Assembly: GCA_034387635.1 (NCBI GenBank)
Contig: JAOANU010000005.1
Location: forward strand, 558,001 to 622,000
Direction of reading: 5' to 3'
Origin: Rhodosporidiobolus odoratus
Lineage: Eukaryota; Basidiomycota; Microbotryomycetes; Sporidiobolales; Sporidiobolaceae
Length of the DNA stretch: 64,000 nucleotides
The position numbers and the translations under genes were made by a program. Numbering within the stretch: the stretch's first letter is position 1; the number at the start of each line of letters is the position of its first letter. Below the pieces are notes generated by a model. That model worked only from the letters and a program-made list of their open reading frames with translations, had not been told where the DNA came from and searched no databases. Positions 21,925-34,708 of the stretch are shown here, in pieces.

Positions 21925-22173
21925 CCTTCGGAGTCTCTCGACAGGTCTGCAGGCCTCCCGCAGCTCCTCGACAAGTTCGACGGTTGGTTATTGTCCTTTC
22001 CCCTGATTCGTTTCATCTTCCGCCTTTGTCAACACAACTCAGTGGGAACGTTGCTGAAGTCGTCGTAGACTCGCATTGGCTGCTGCTGCACACCTTGAGC
22101 TACCTGCGATGGACTGTGCTGCTGATCTCGCTGCTCATGCCTTTGCGCACCCCGTCAAAACCGCTTTGTACGT
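21925..22173 (+). repeat. 249-bp block shared with P450 copy B (inverted copy at 43405-43653)
   Basis: Covers the leader and first exon of P450 copy A and stops at the first donor. Against the reverse complement of 43405-43653 I count four substitutions and one single-base indel, about 98% identity. Confidence 0.92.
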
Positions 22174-24587
22174 TCTTCCTGCCCTCCCTTCCGCCCGTCA
22201 AGCACATCGGCACTGACAGCTTGGTTCCATACAGCTTCTCTACCACAGCCTGTATAGCTCTCTTCACCGCCTACTGGCTCTACCGCATTTTCCTCTCGCC
22301 TTACTTCTCCTCAATCCGCTGTCTACCGGGTCCGCCGCCAGCCCATCCTCTCTGGGGCAATGCTAGCGAGGCACTCGACAATGAGCCGGGCGTGGCTTTC
22401 AGGAAGTGGACTGACGAGTACGGGGGAGCTGTACGGTTCAGGCATTTGTTAGGCGTATGTTTTCCCTTTCCTCGCAGAAGGGGCAGATCGCTTATATTTC
22501 TCGCAATATCAGGAAGAGCGACTGCTCATCACCGACCCCGTGGCGCTCAACTATGTCCTGAATTCGCACGTCGACTCGTATCCGAAGCCTCCGGTACTTC
22601 GCGCCGACATCCACATGCTGCTCGGAGGCGGACTCGCTTGGGCGGATGGTGCGTGTCCTCCCCTTCCGGAATCAAGCCGATAAGCTGACTGTGAGGCTGC
22701 GCAGGCGACTCGCACCGGCGGCAACGGCGGTTGATGGCGCCTGCCTTCACTCCCGGTCCACTGAAAGCCTGGGTACCTCTCTTCTTCGACTTGTCGTACC
22801 AGGTGAGCGGGTGCTCTCGCAACTGTCACAGATCGCGTCACTCACGTCTTCTCGTGTCACAGCTGCGCGACATGTTTCGCGCTCGGATTGACGGCGGCGT
22901 GATTGAGCCTATAGCTTGGAGCTCGAAGGAGAAGGCGGAAGAGTACGCAAGTACGAAGCGGGACGGAGAGGCAGTGATCGAAATGACGGACTGGGTGACG
23001 AGGCTGACGCTCGATGCGTTAGGCAAGAGTAAGTTCTAGCCGTCCACCTTACCTGAAGATAAGCTCACCCCGCTACGTACTTTCCTTCTTTTCAGGCAGT
23101 TTTGGTTACGAATTCAACGCCATGCAGAATGAGCGCAATGAGCTTGCGCAAGCCCTCTACGCTCTCTTCATTCCGCATGGTCCTCCGGAAAAAATGCATC
23201 CCGCCGGTCTTCTCCTCACCAACGCGGCCGTCTGGGTCATTCGCAACCTCTATCAACGCAACCTCCTCCGCTTCGTCCCGCACCCTGCAGCCAAGTTCTT
23301 GGTCAAGACCTTCAAGCAGCTGGACGAGGAGAGCGGTAAAATTATCGATTTTAAGACGGGCGAGAAGACGGATGAGAAGTATAGCGATGATCCAGCTGCG
23401 AAGAAGCGCGATTTACTGTCTATCTTCCGTCAGACCCTCCTTTGCTATCTTTTGCGTCGTTGGTAGCGCTGACTGTCTCCAAACGCAGACACGCCAGCGG
23501 CTCGGGACGCGATGAGTCGAGAAGAGCTGTGTGCGCAGCTCAAGGTCCGCTTCCTTCCTCGCTCCTCTCCCCTTCTCATTGAGTTAGGCTGATCGGGCTT
23601 GCACTATACAGACCTTCGTCTTCGCTGGACACGAAACTGTCTCCACCACGATCACCTGGGTTCTCTGGTGGCTCGCAGGTCACCCGGAGAAGCAAGATCG
23701 CCTTCGTGCGGAGATCCGGGCGGCAAGACGGAAAGCAGTGGCTGAAGGGAGGGAAGAGCTGACTGCGGACGAGCTGTACTCGCTGCCTTACCTCGATGCG
23801 GTCCTTGTACGTTTCCTACCTCCAAGCTTCAAGCATGCGGAATCCGTTCTGACTGATAGTCCCCGATTCTAGCGTGAGGTCCTCCGCCTTGAAGGCACTA
23901 TCACCTCCGTACCCCGGATCGCCAAGTATGACGACCTCATCCCGCTCGCCATCCCCATCCGCTCAGCCATCGACCCGAGCAAGACAATCTCGCACGTCCC
24001 CGTCAAAAAAGGACAATACATCGAAATCAGCATCTACGCCTACAATCGCACTTCGTCCGTGTTCGGCGAAGACGTCGATTCGTTCCGTCCTGAACGATGG
24101 CTTGACTCGGAGAACAAGATTGAGGGAAAGGTTGGGGTTTATAGCTCGATGTTGACTTTCTTGCATGGGCAACGGGCTTGTCCGGGTTGGAAGTATGGGT
24201 GCGTTCGTCTTTCGCTCATTGGCACATCGGAGCAGACCATGCTGACTTAGTCATTTATCCTCCCCCTCCCCCTCTTTTTCCTCTTTTCCCCCTTTTCCCC
24301 TTTTTTTGGCCTTCCTCTCCCTCCGAGTGTGCAGCATGTACCAGATGAAGGCGTGCGCCTCTTCCCGCATCCATTTCTGCGCGCCAAGCCCTGACTAAAC
24401 CTTCAATCCTCGCAGTATCCTCTCCGTCCTCCTCGACGACTTCGAATTTCAACCCCGTGAACCGGGCATGAAGATCGAGCACCGCACGCAGATGATCGCT
24501 CGCCCATTCGTAGTGGGGGAACAGCATCTTGGCTCTCGACTTCCGATGAAGGTGTTGCTGGCTAGGGAGAATGAGGCGGAGGAGTGA
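22109..24587 (+). CDS. Cytochrome P450, copy A
   Basis: Heme monooxygenase, microsomal type. The first exon (22109-22167) encodes MDCAADLAAHAFAHPVKTA; the second opens with a membrane anchor (TTACIALFTAYWLYRIF) and a Pro-rich hinge (LPGPPPAHPLWG). Family motifs in order: I-helix AGHETVSTT, K-helix EVLR (ExxR), FRPERW, and heme loop FLHGQRACPG matching FxxGxRxCxG. Donors and acceptors read at 22167/22235, 22454/22513 and others. A long pyrimidine-rich intron follows WKYG. The short exon MYQMKA and the last exon ILSVLLDDFEF join in the same phase as in copy B. TGA at 24585-24587. About 10 exons. Substrate unknown; the body resembles copy B at roughly 60% by eye. Confidence 0.92.
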
Positions 24588-24868
24588 GGGGCATGACGGC
24601 GTACTGTAACTCCCGGGCGCCTGGGTCATGATTCTTGTAGCATTCTGCGTATAGACTCTTGGTCGCTGTAACCTTGTTTTTTTCTCTTGCCCCGCCCTCA
24701 CAAGCCGGCGTGACCTTCTCAAAGGGGATGCATCAGCAGTGCGTCCAGCTGATGGACTTCGGCACGCAAGCAGCAGCACTAGCAGCGGCACGCTCACCCT
24801 AGTCCGCTTCACTACTTGCAGGATTGAGAACAGCGATACATCCGTTTACAATTCAACCCAAACAATTA

Positions 24869-25697
24869 TTACTGGAAATTTTGAGGGAACCCAAAGGTAG
24901 ACCGGGAGAAGTCGACGTCGCGATCGAAGGCGGGCATGTTGAACGAGAGGGAAGGAAGGGAGGACGGGCCGCAGATGGTCGGGATGTGTCTGTGCCCGGG
25001 TGGGCTAATGACGATTCGAGGCGCGATAACCTGGGCCTTGGGCTCGGGGGTGGGGACGACGAAGGCGGCGCGAGAAGTTGCTGACTTGAGCGAGGCAGAG
25101 ATGATCCCCACGACGAGGAGGATGGCCGCGGGAACGATGTATGCAGGCCGGATGTCGACGTAGAGGGCCTTTAGGAGGAAGAACGCGAACAAGGTCGTGT
25201 AGTCGAGAGAGGGGTTCACAGGCGCTCGGCTATGAAGAGGTAGAGGTGGTCAGATTACGTCGCGAGCGTGCGTGAGAGGAAACGGAAAGATAGACGTACG
25301 CGGAGTTGACAGTCTCGACTGCTTGCTTCTCCACCTGTTTCCTACCGACGACGGCCATGCGCTCGCGCACGTCCCTCTTCGCAGTAGAGACCGCCCGAGC
25401 CGCCGCCTTGCCCTTCTCGACGGTCTGGGTGGACTGAGTTGAGTTGCCTGTATGTCGGGCGGGTTCTAGGTAGGTCGAGGAGGAAAGGCGGTTACTACGA
25501 CGCCGGGTGCCGCTGTTCTTAATCACTCTGCCCGCGTCACTGCCGACCGCGAGGTCGTTGTATATGGGCGAGGAGTGGTCGACGGTAGTGGCGGCAGCAA
25601 GGGAGGAGGTGGAGCCGACGGCATGAGTGGAAGAGAGAGCACCGGGAATGAGGGTAAGGACGACGAAAGGAAGGAGAGCGATGGGAGACGCGCGCAT
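24869..25697 (-). CDS. Predicted membrane/secretory protein, family unknown
   Basis: Two exons. The ATG at 25695-25697 starts a signal-peptide-like MRASPIALLPFVVLTLIPGALSS, then a Ser/Thr-rich segment and a basic, Ala/Lys-rich helical region. The donor GTACGT near 25301 joins the acceptor TAG near 25233, giving NSARAPVNPSLDYTTLF. Exon 2 has two hydrophobic stretches (LFAFFLLKALYV and YIVPAAILLVVGIISASL) and a Pro-rich tail ending FGFPQNFQ. The architecture suggests an ER or cell-surface single- or double-pass protein. No homologous family recognised. Confidence 0.6.
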
Positions 25698-27321
25698 GGT
25701 GTATAAATTAGGAGGTGTGGCAGGGCTTGAGCAGTAGCGAGCGGGGGAAGAGGGTGGACTGAATGAGACAGGAGGAGAAGCAAGACTATCCGCCTGAAAT
25801 AGCTCGTGAGACGAGGTTTTCAAGGGGGCACAGGCATGAAGAAGTCTTCCCCCGCGTCCTGTAGCCTACCTCCTCGGACGCGCCTGTTGCCTGAACTCCC
25901 GTCCACACCATAACGTGGCTGGAGGAGGGGGAATGCCGTTCGCAGGGGGTGTTCTTGCAGGAATGGGAGACTTTGGAGTGATCGTAGCTGATAGATCGGG
26001 GCCTGCTGGACCTCGCAACGCCCTCTATGCTTGCGGAGGAGCTTGGAGCGGCAGAAGGAGGATAGGCGCGGCAGGAAGAGGATTTGAAGGTTTTTCCTGT
26101 CGAGAAGGGAAAGCGAAGGGCAGCTTGCAGTTGACGTAAGGACTCGTCCCAGCACTATACCATCACGCTGCGATGCTGTGAATTGTAACGCTGTGGCTTA
26201 GACTGACTCGAGAAGCGGCATCTTCTGCAACCCCTGCGGCTGCTTCGACGACACCGACATCAGTCGACTCCACGCCATTCAGGCTACAGATGCCAACTTG
26301 CCCATATCTCGAAGGCTGACAGACTCAGCAACTTCTACCTCGAGCACGCAATCTGATGCGGTTGCCGAAGTCGGAAGATGAGACATGAGAGGAGGAAGAG
26401 GGTCGACGGGATGAATACGCCGGGTTGGGGCGGGAGAGCGCAGGCAAGGGTAGCCGAGTTGTCAGAGCACGGCCGTATGCAGCCACGACAACACTCAGCG
26501 GCATCGACGTCGTCAACCCTCGCCGGTCACCTTCTCCTCCTCCTTGATCTTGCTGCGGCACCTCGGGCCACCCTTCTTTCGCAAACGACCCCAAGACTGC
26601 TCGAGCACTCGTCGCGTCAGGCGGACCGAAGCGATGCTGGACTGCGCTGTACCAGATGCCAGATGGCTCGCAGCTCATCATCCGACCGTCTTTTTTACTA
26701 AGACTGTCCGCTGGCGTACGTAAGCCCGTCAGCTCTGCGATAAAGGGTTAATGGACCGGAGCTTCGGGTACTCCCGCCCGAGGTCGGACTGCCGGTATCC
26801 TCGAAACACACAGGTGCGGTTGTCGTCCTTTCTTCCACTTGGGAGAAATCGCTCATCCGGCCCTTGACATGCAGCTCAGCGGCAATAACGCTCATCACGC
26901 GACTCTTAGCGCCGCTCGCCCGGACTGCGCGGATATGCGCTCAGCAGGCGTCATGAGAGGCTTCTCTCCATCAAACAAGCAGCGAGAACTGACTTCTCAA
27001 GTTGAAGAGGCACTGATGTCGGCAGGTCATCGGCGCCCTAGCTCCACCGGGATCATGTAGCGGATTTGTCTGACTGTGGCGTGACGTACAAGGGACGGTA
27101 ATCGAGGGAAGAGGTGGGCTGGAACAGCAGTAGGCACAAACTGCACAAGTAGGGCTTCTTGCTTTCCTGCACTCGTCGGCCGATCTATAGCTTTACACAG
27201 TCTTGTGCTGTTCTGCTAGTAGCTCTGACGGCCGATGGTAGGCCGACTTGTTCTGAGTTGACATTCGGAAGGAGAGGGATCTCCACTTCTGCCTCCTGTT
27301 CTTTTTCCTGCGATCCCCAAC
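25698..27321. other. 1.6 kb without a recognised gene
   Basis: Between the unknown membrane protein (minus) and PNKP (plus), so a divergent promoter region. Short frames on both strands (such as minus 26325-26681) show no domain or signal. A small non-coding or lineage-specific gene cannot be excluded. Confidence 0.35.
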
Positions 27322-29173
27322 ATGGCTTCGTCTACTGGAGCAGCAGCTGCTCTGAGATCAATGTCGATGGTCGCTGTTACGTCTGAACGCCCAACCAAGC
27401 GCCCCGCCTCGCCACCTGAAGGTTCTCCGCCTTGTAAACGCAGGGAGGACGACCAATCTTCTCCCACCACGTCGACTTCGCAAATATTCCGCTGGTTGAC
27501 TCCGATAGGTCCTACCAAGTCTTTACTGCACGCTGTGTACGGCCATCCTTCACCGAGCGAGAAGATTGCCGCTTTCGATACGTTGACTTCTTTTTTCGCA
27601 ACCTGTTCCTCCTCGTAACTTGCTGATCTCAACGGCTTGCAGACCTCGACCACACCCTCATCAGACCGCTACACGGGCAGCGCTTCTATCATGACGCTCT
27701 TGACTGGGAATGGTGGACGCCGAGCAGGCCGGACAAGGACAAAAAGAAGGAGGAAGACGAAGACATGGTGATCAATAGGCTAAAGCAGCTGCATGCGCAA
27801 GGGTGCGTCACGCCGTCTCTCGGTAGCTTGGGCTTCGTCTGAAATTCTCGTGGATTTGCAGCTACGCCATTGTCGTGTTCACCTCGCAACGTCTCGACAA
27901 AACCGAGTGGTGGTCAGCTTACAAGAAGCGTCTCGCTATCGTCGCCAACAAGCTAGACGTTCCCGCTCGCTACTTCACGTCGACAGATTACGACATCTAC
28001 CGCAAACCGGTTCATGGTGCCTGGCTCGCATTCGTCAACAATTACAACGGCGGAAGAAGCGTCGGTGCGCCTGGAATTACTTGTCGCAGCTCACGTGGCT
28101 CACACTCGATTGCAGACTTGTCTCGCTCATTCTTCGTGGGCGACGCAGGCGGCTTCGGGACGAGTGAACTAGACTGGGACAGGAGTAAGCTCGTTCTCTG
28201 TTGCCATTTACCTTCTCAGATCTCAGACCTGCTGAGCCTCCTGCCAATGTTTTCAGAATTCGCCCACAACATTGACATACCCTACCTTAGCCCTCGACAG
28301 TTCTTCCTGAAGGAGGAACCGAGCAGCAAGTGGTCGTACAAGGGGTGGGTGAGCTCAAGAGTGAATCAGTCGGGTTGAGCTGTCCCTTTGATTGCCTATC
28401 CATCGCGCCAGCTGACTCGCCGGCGACGCTCCTCGAGCTACAGTGCCGTTGTACACTCCGACGAACACACCCCTGATTCCTCGACCGCTCGGCGAGTTTG
28501 ACCCGCCCGTCCTCGATATCGTCGTCTTGCTGGGCGCGCCGGGAGCTGGAAAGACGTCGTTTGCCCAAAAGCATTTCAGGGCAGCTGGCTATGTCTATAC
28601 CGTCTGCAGCCATTTTTATCCTACTTGCTGCTGGTATTCCGAGGCTGACCCAGAATCTTCAGCAGTCTTCAAGCGACCCTATATCGGCCGTCCAGAAGGC
28701 TCTGTCTTGCAAGCCACCGCCATCCCTCGTCATCGATGCCCCGATAAACAAGGCTGAAGCCCGCCAAACCCTCATCAAGACCATCCGCCAGGCCTCCCCC
28801 TCGCATCGAGTTCGCCTGCTCTTTTTCACTGCCCCTGAGATGCTAGCAAAGCACAACAACGTGGTCTCTATACTCTTCGATCAGAAGCGAGCACAGCAGG
28901 AGGGGAGGGAACGAGCGTTCACCACGGAGATCGACTACCGTCGCTATTATGCTGACTTCTCGCCGCCGACGATCGCGGAGGGTGGGTCTCGTGCCCTCCC
29001 TCTTCCTTCTTGATACTTGGGCAACCCGCCTGACGCTCTTGGGAGCTGCAGGATGGGATGAGATCAAGCACATCAACTTCAAGTTTGACGCGAGCGGAGA
29101 GGATGGGCCGCAAAGGCTCAAGCAGTGGAGGCTGTTCCTCAACTGCTACCCGAGGGACTCGACGAAGAAGTAA
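27322..29173 (+). CDS. PNK1: Polynucleotide kinase 3'-phosphatase (DNA end repair)
   Basis: Bifunctional end-processing enzyme of single-strand-break repair: a HAD-type 3'-phosphatase followed by a P-loop 5'-kinase. The N-terminus has a basic KRPASPP...CKRR patch (nuclear localisation) and no FHA domain, as in fission yeast Pnk1. Phosphatase motifs: AAFDLDHTLI (DxDxT, split between exons), VVFTSQR, and DLSRSFFVGDAGG. Kinase: GAPGAGKTSF P-loop, then INKAEARQ in place of the usual DNTNP region, and the C-terminus WDEIKHINFKFD. Exon 2 starts at 27643 and ends 27802; exon 3 starts at 27862. The exon 1 end that restores the DxD motif (27577) is followed by ATACGT, not GT (see findings). The intron at 28371-28442 uses donor GTTGAG. 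Confidence 0.88.
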
Positions 29174-29791
29174 AAACCCTGTAGCTTGGCGCAGATACAT
29201 CGTTCCATCATCATGTCCAGTCGGTGCTCACAAGGGGCGAAAGAGAACGGCTGACCTTCTCAGTTCAGGGTTTTCACTTGAAGACGATATCTGTGGCCCG
29301 CGAAGACGGTCGTGCTGCAAGGCTACGAAAGAGGCGGTTGTCGATACGCCTCAGGCCGTAAGGGAGAGAGCCCCAACTTTACTCTTTTTGCCCAGTGATG
29401 TGCCAACAGAGTCAGGACGAGTCGTCCTTATATTGTCAAAATTGTATGTCAAACAAGGCTCATTGGCCTAGGCTATATCTCGCGCTGTAAGTGCGGCGGT
29501 GGAAAGGGAGAGAAAGAGAGAAAGGGAAGGGAAAGGCAAGGTAAGGCAAAGAGTACGGACAACATGAAACCATTATATCACCTGTAGACGAGACACACCG
29601 GGAGAGATAGAGAGAAGGAAAGGGAACGAGTGAAAAGAGTGGTACACGGGGAGGAAAGGCGAAGAAAAGAGACAACGGGTCGTTATCGTGAAAATGAACT
29701 CAAGAGAGGGTAAAGTGCGTTCAAGATGTATCCATCCGTCCATCCATCCGTCCGTCTGTCCGTCCTGAGCGAGAACGCTCGATTGCGACGC
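29174..29791. other. Intergenic, purine-rich and tetranucleotide repeats
   Basis: Convergent 3' ends of PNKP and the PX-PB1 gene. 29490-29700 is GA-rich low complexity; 29731-29765 is an (ATCC/GTCC) tandem repeat. No gene seen. Confidence 0.6.
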
Positions 29792-32755
29792 TCAGCAGAT
29801 AACTTTGAGCACAATCTTGCCCTGCCCCTCCTGCTCCTTGAGGCATCTCTCCAAATCCTCCTGCCCAACAATCAACTTGGTAACCAACGCCCCCTCGCTG
29901 TCACCGTTCGAAGCAGCGCTCTTAGTCGTCCAACCAAGTCCCCACTCCCCTCCCGCCTCTGCGAGAGCCACCCCACAAGCTCTGAACTTGGCTTCGACCT
30001 CGGAGCGGAAGTGTTCCAGGTCGAGGTCGACGTCTGGGGTTCGAGAGAGACGGAGGATGACGTTCTCGTCCCTGTGCAGGAGTTTGAAGGTTCGAGTCTT
30101 ACCCGCCCCGCCAGCGCTGGTACGAGGCGACGACGAGGCAGCGGAACTTGCAGCCGGAGAGGCTAGGATCGGATCGAGCGACGAGCGGACGTGACGGGAT
30201 GAGGCGATTGAGCCGGTACGAGAGTGAGAGCGGGAACGGGAGCGCGAAGAAGAGGAGGCGGTGAGGTCGGAGGAGGATTTGCGGCTGTGGCTTGAGGGGT
30301 GGGAGTGTGAGCTCGAGGTGGTGGTGGTGGATCGGGGAGTGTGAGGGAGACCGTCTTGCGAGTAGGCGAATTGCATGGGAGGGGGGACGGGCTGCAAGGA
30401 ATTCCGGCAGAGTCAGATTGGGAAGCAGGGAACGGAGGAGAAGGTTTAGGAAACGTACGAAGAAGGGCGGAGGCGGAACCATGTTGTTCTCGAGCAGTAC
30501 TCCATTCTCAACGTAGTACTTACCAGCCGAGAACTTGTCTCCAGCCCATTCCGTTTGCGGCGTAGGTGGCGTCGGGCAAGCCTCACTCGGCGCGCTCCAC
30601 TCCATACTACTCCTTCCCGATCTCGACGGCGCCGAACTTTCCGCCGAGCCATTCGAACCGATGGAAGAGATAGAAGCTGAAGAGGCACGTTGACCCGTTC
30701 CACGGTGCAGAGGCGGGCGATTGAAAGACGAGGACGAAGCTGCAGGACCGAACGAGTTGTTGCGTCCGAGACTTTGACTGCCGAACGTACCGCCCAGCGA
30801 CGGGCGACGGTGCTCCTCACCACGAGGAACGCATTCGACGCGACCCGAGGGGGTCTGGCGGAATGAAGGGAAGGGAGTGCCCCAGAGGTCTTCGATTGAC
30901 GAGGTGGAAGATTTGGAGGAACCGGTGCGGCGATGGCGAGAAGTGGTCGTACCGAGAGGGGCGGAGTATGGAGCAGGAGGAAGGAAAGGAGATGCGCCAG
31001 AGGGTCGACGGGAAGAGGAAGCGAAAGGGAGAGGAGGAGGTGCAGGACCGCGAGAAAGAGGCTGAGAAGCGGCTCGTGCCATAGCTGCAGCGGCAAAAGC
31101 GGGTGCGAGAGACGGGACCGGTTCCTCCGGGACCGCGGCCTGCTGCTTACTGCTGCCTCGCAGATCCTGCAACGAGCGGAAGTGTCGCAGTGGACCAGAC
31201 CGCTTCTTCTTGATCGTCTTGGCCTGCTCCGCAACCGCCGAAACAGCTGGAGGGAGCGGCGACCGTGTTTGTTCGCGTACCGTCTGAGCGCCGGGGGTGA
31301 TCGTCATCGAGCTGGAGCTGGTCGCCATCGAGCACTTGGAGTCCGGTCGAGGGAACTCGCCCAAGTCGACCGCAACGCCTCGGTTGGCGAGAAGTGGTCG
31401 CAGCAGATTGGAGCCTGCTCCGGCGCTACCACCCACAGTCGACAAGGGCGTAGGCGAGTAGACTTCGTCCCCCGTCGAGGTGTTGCCGCCGCCGCCAAAC
31501 CCTCGAATTGCGCTGCGAAGATTTGGGCTTGAAATCTTGACCGCGAGCGAGGGACGAGGCATTTTAGGCTTCGGGGCTTTGAGGGTTGCATTCGGCGAGT
31601 AGGGCAAGGCGAGGTCATTGGCAGGGTCTCCAGCGGAGTACCAATCCTCCGCCATGGCGAGAGATGCGGAAGCAGGAGGGAATGCGGGAGCTTCGAGAGA
31701 CGATGCGGAACTCATGGCCGATGGGGACGAGCCGAGCGTATCTTGCGGGCGGACGCGAAAGAAGTCGCGAACGATGGACGAGTATTTGACTTCGCTCGGC
31801 ATGTGGAAGAGTCGGCGGCAAAAGGTTTCGAGCTCGGCCTGGCGCTGAGAGAGGGTGGAACGGGTCATGAAGAGAACGAGCTTCTTATTGAGGCGGGGAA
31901 CATGGTTGTCGAGAGTGGAAGAGGGGAGAGCGGTGAGCCCAGTAGGAGACTGCTTAACAGCACGGTCGTCGGGGAAAGCCTCAACAAGCCTGCAAGAGTC
32001 TTCAGCTAAGCGCGAACAGTCAACGCAGAGGAAGGTACGCACCTTGAGCTGAACTCGACAAACTCTGACCATGTTCTCCAGACCGTATGCGGCTCTCCTT
32101 CACCCGCCAGCATCATTCTTCCCAAACTTTCCCTTCTCACGTGCGCTGGTCGGTATGCACCATCCTTCTGAGCTACCACGTCCGGTACTACCCGACACGC
32201 AAAGAGGGCGTGTTTGCCCGACTTTGAAAAGTGAGGGATCGTCACGTTCTTGATGGGCGGGCAAGTCGGTACCGAAGAGGTAGAAGGGAGAGCCTCCTGT
32301 GACTGCGAAAGGTAGTCGACGTGGAGAGAGGCGGACGAAGCCGAGGGAAAAGAGGCGAGACTGGGCATGGGAGGCGGAGGACTGGCGGATCTTCGAAGGG
32401 AAGAAGGGACGGAGGGAGCGGACGAGTGTAGGGAATTTGAGCGGAGACGGCCAAAGAAGCTCGACGAAGACGAAGTCGGAGAGACAGCGCTGACAGGGGA
32501 CGGGATGGAGTCAGACGAGGAGCTTGGGCACGATGTGAAATAGTCTAATGAGGGCGTTGTAGAGGGGAGAGGGGTAAGATCGTTGGGCGTTGGTGGGATG
32601 GTCTGGAAGGTCGTATTGAGTTGCGGCAGCGGGTCGAAAGGCGGGAGAAGGGATCCTGTGGTAGTAGTCTGCGCTCGGAGATGGGAAAGAAGGACAAACA
32701 GCAGGAGTGAGCTTCAGGGTCAAGATGCGAGAAAAGGCTGACGAGCACGCACCAT
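29792..32755 (-). CDS. PX-PB1 scaffold protein (Bem1/Scd2-like C-terminal half)
   Basis: A phosphoinositide-binding PX domain is split by an intron near 31993-32042: IKNVTIPHFSK...HTVWRTWSEFVEFSSR joined to LVEAFPDD...LSQRQAELETFCRRLFHMP. A long Ser/Pro-rich linker (about 450 residues) follows. A C-terminal PB1-like domain begins TFKLLHRDENVILRLSR and ends KIVLKVIC. Bem1/Scd2 scaffolds of Cdc42 polarity have SH3-SH3-PX-PB1; no SH3 was found, so this may be a different PX-PB1 protein. The coding frame extends upstream to an acceptor at 32668/32669. The nearest start is an ATG at 32753-32755 directly followed by a GTGCGT donor. A long open minus-strand frame up to 33311 could hold further N-terminal exons, so the 5' end is uncertain. 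Confidence 0.75.
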
Positions 32756-34708
32756 TTTTCAGAGAGCAGTACCGAGCCGGTCTAATCGAAATTCAGGAGA
32801 TGCAGGGGAGGAGTTCGAGGAAGATGAGCACGATCGCCTTGTCGGAAATCGGGTGAAAATCCGTTGACGATGTGAGACGCGACAGAGGAGGTCGAAGCGG
32901 AGCTGGTCGTTGCAGGGACCGTCTTTCCTGGTTGGGTCGCAGAGCTGAGAGGCGGTACTGGATTTCTCCCTCGATGCACAGGCGTAGCACTCTGAACGGC
33001 GGGGCAAGTTTGGGAAGGTCGGGAAGGTTCAGTAGTCGGCGGAGAAAAGTCGGACAAGTCTGGTTTGTTCTGTTCGTGGTGATGGTGTTGTCCAGGTCCA
33101 GCGTCTGCAGGACATGTAGAGGCGCAGAAAGGCAAGGAGGGCAGGGATGCAAGGAGAGAATCAGCATTCCTGGCCTCATCGCTCGAAGCAGTCGACAACG
33201 CCTCAAACGCCTGTCGCTCGCGCCTGATGAGAGGTTGCGCGGCGAGACTAGGCTGATTGCCGACTGTTTGACGCGTCCGTGCGGTCCTGAGAGCCCCTGG
33301 CAATAACGCAAACAGTATGACCTGTCTGAGCGAGTCGGCGTCGCTGGTTTTGACCCCGACGGGTGCTACAGTCTGTGTGAGGAGGTGAGGACGTACCTAG
33401 TCACCCGTTACAGTCGCTCCTGTTGTGTAAAGCAGTTGTTGTGTTGTTGGATCGCGAGGCCGGAGCGGGTGAGTGAGATCGGGCGAAGAGCTTGATCGAG
33501 TGAACTGATCAAGGGAGGTCGGCAAGTCGTGGTAGTCGTGAGGTGGTCGTAGTTTGTGTGTCGAGTCTGGCTAGAGGTGTCCCAACCCACACAACGGTGC
33601 AGCAAACAGAGTTGAACGGGAAAGAAGGAGACGAGGTTCCAAGAAAATTAAGCGAGACGCAACTTCGATCACCGCCGCCGCTGTTCTTCCCCGCGCGTTT
33701 CGACGCGTGCAGTCTTCTTCTCCGGCTCCCACCTCCTCTCGTTCGTTTCGAACCTCTCATTCACAGAGTCTCCCTCACACGCGCTGGAAATCACACTTTG
33801 GGTTCCTCACCGGGCACACTCACTCAATCTTCAAGCTTGCTTCACGGGACAACTCTCTCTTGGAGCTCTCCGAACTCTCCGACGCCGTTCCAGCCTCTCC
33901 CTTACTGCTCCCTGCGCAACACACTCACCGGTCGACGCATGGACCCTCGCATCAAATACGAAAAACATGAATCGCGCTCAGTGCAGTCTTCGTAGGCGCT
34001 GCAACTCGGCACCGCCCACCGCGCCTCTCCTACTTCCCGACCGTGTCCAACCGTTTCACGGGGGAAGCACAGCCCAGCGCAGGACACATACACACCACGC
34101 ACGCATTCACCAACGGTGCAGCGAGCGCAGGACAAGGGTACGCGCTATGCACTCACAGCTTGTCTCTTTTCCCTATCCTCATTGCGAACCGCTCGCCGTT
34201 GACTTCGAGGCACAACCTCACGGCTCGTCCCGAAGGCCCGATCAGGTTGCAGCTGTTCTCACACGCCTGACGGACCTCTCTACGTATCGCTGCGGCTGCC
34301 TGCGCGCGGACGATGCAAGTTCTCACAAGAGCAGGCGACGTGACTATATTTGTGAAAGGTTGCCGCCTGTTTTCTCTTTCTCGTCGTTCGACTGCGCCCC
34401 CGACCCGCCCTGCGCCCCACAACAGCCGTTCGAAGGGTTCGAAGCATTCGTTGACTACCCCCTCAACAGCTCCGCTAACCCTCTCAACCCCTCTCCCTCT
34501 CCATCAAGTACCACATCCACCTCCCCTCCCTCTTGTTTGGTTTTCACGGCGGGACCGGCGTTCGGGACATCCACATCTTCTGTCGAACGGCGGATGTAGA
34601 TGGTGCGTAGCTACAGATGGGCGTGGGGATGGAACGGTCAGCTCAAAGCTTCCACCGACAACTTCCAGAGCTTCTCCTATGAGCAAAGCGTCTGCTTGAT
34701 GAGAGCGC
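32756..34708. other. Unresolved region: possible 5' exons of the PX-PB1 gene and divergent leaders
   Basis: The minus-strand frame at 32782-33303 is Ser/Thr/Pro-rich and may be an N-terminal exon of the PX-PB1 gene, but no splice junction with the right phase was found. The plus-strand frame at 33967-34599 (211 codons, Ser/Pro/Arg-rich) shows no motif. 34504-34708 may contain the true C-terminus of the HAD gene. Confidence 0.35.

Noticed and set aside
30446..31234. 262-codon minus-strand frame, Ser/Leu/Arg-rich
   Set aside because: Shifted frame of the Ser/Pro-rich linker in the PX-PB1 gene.
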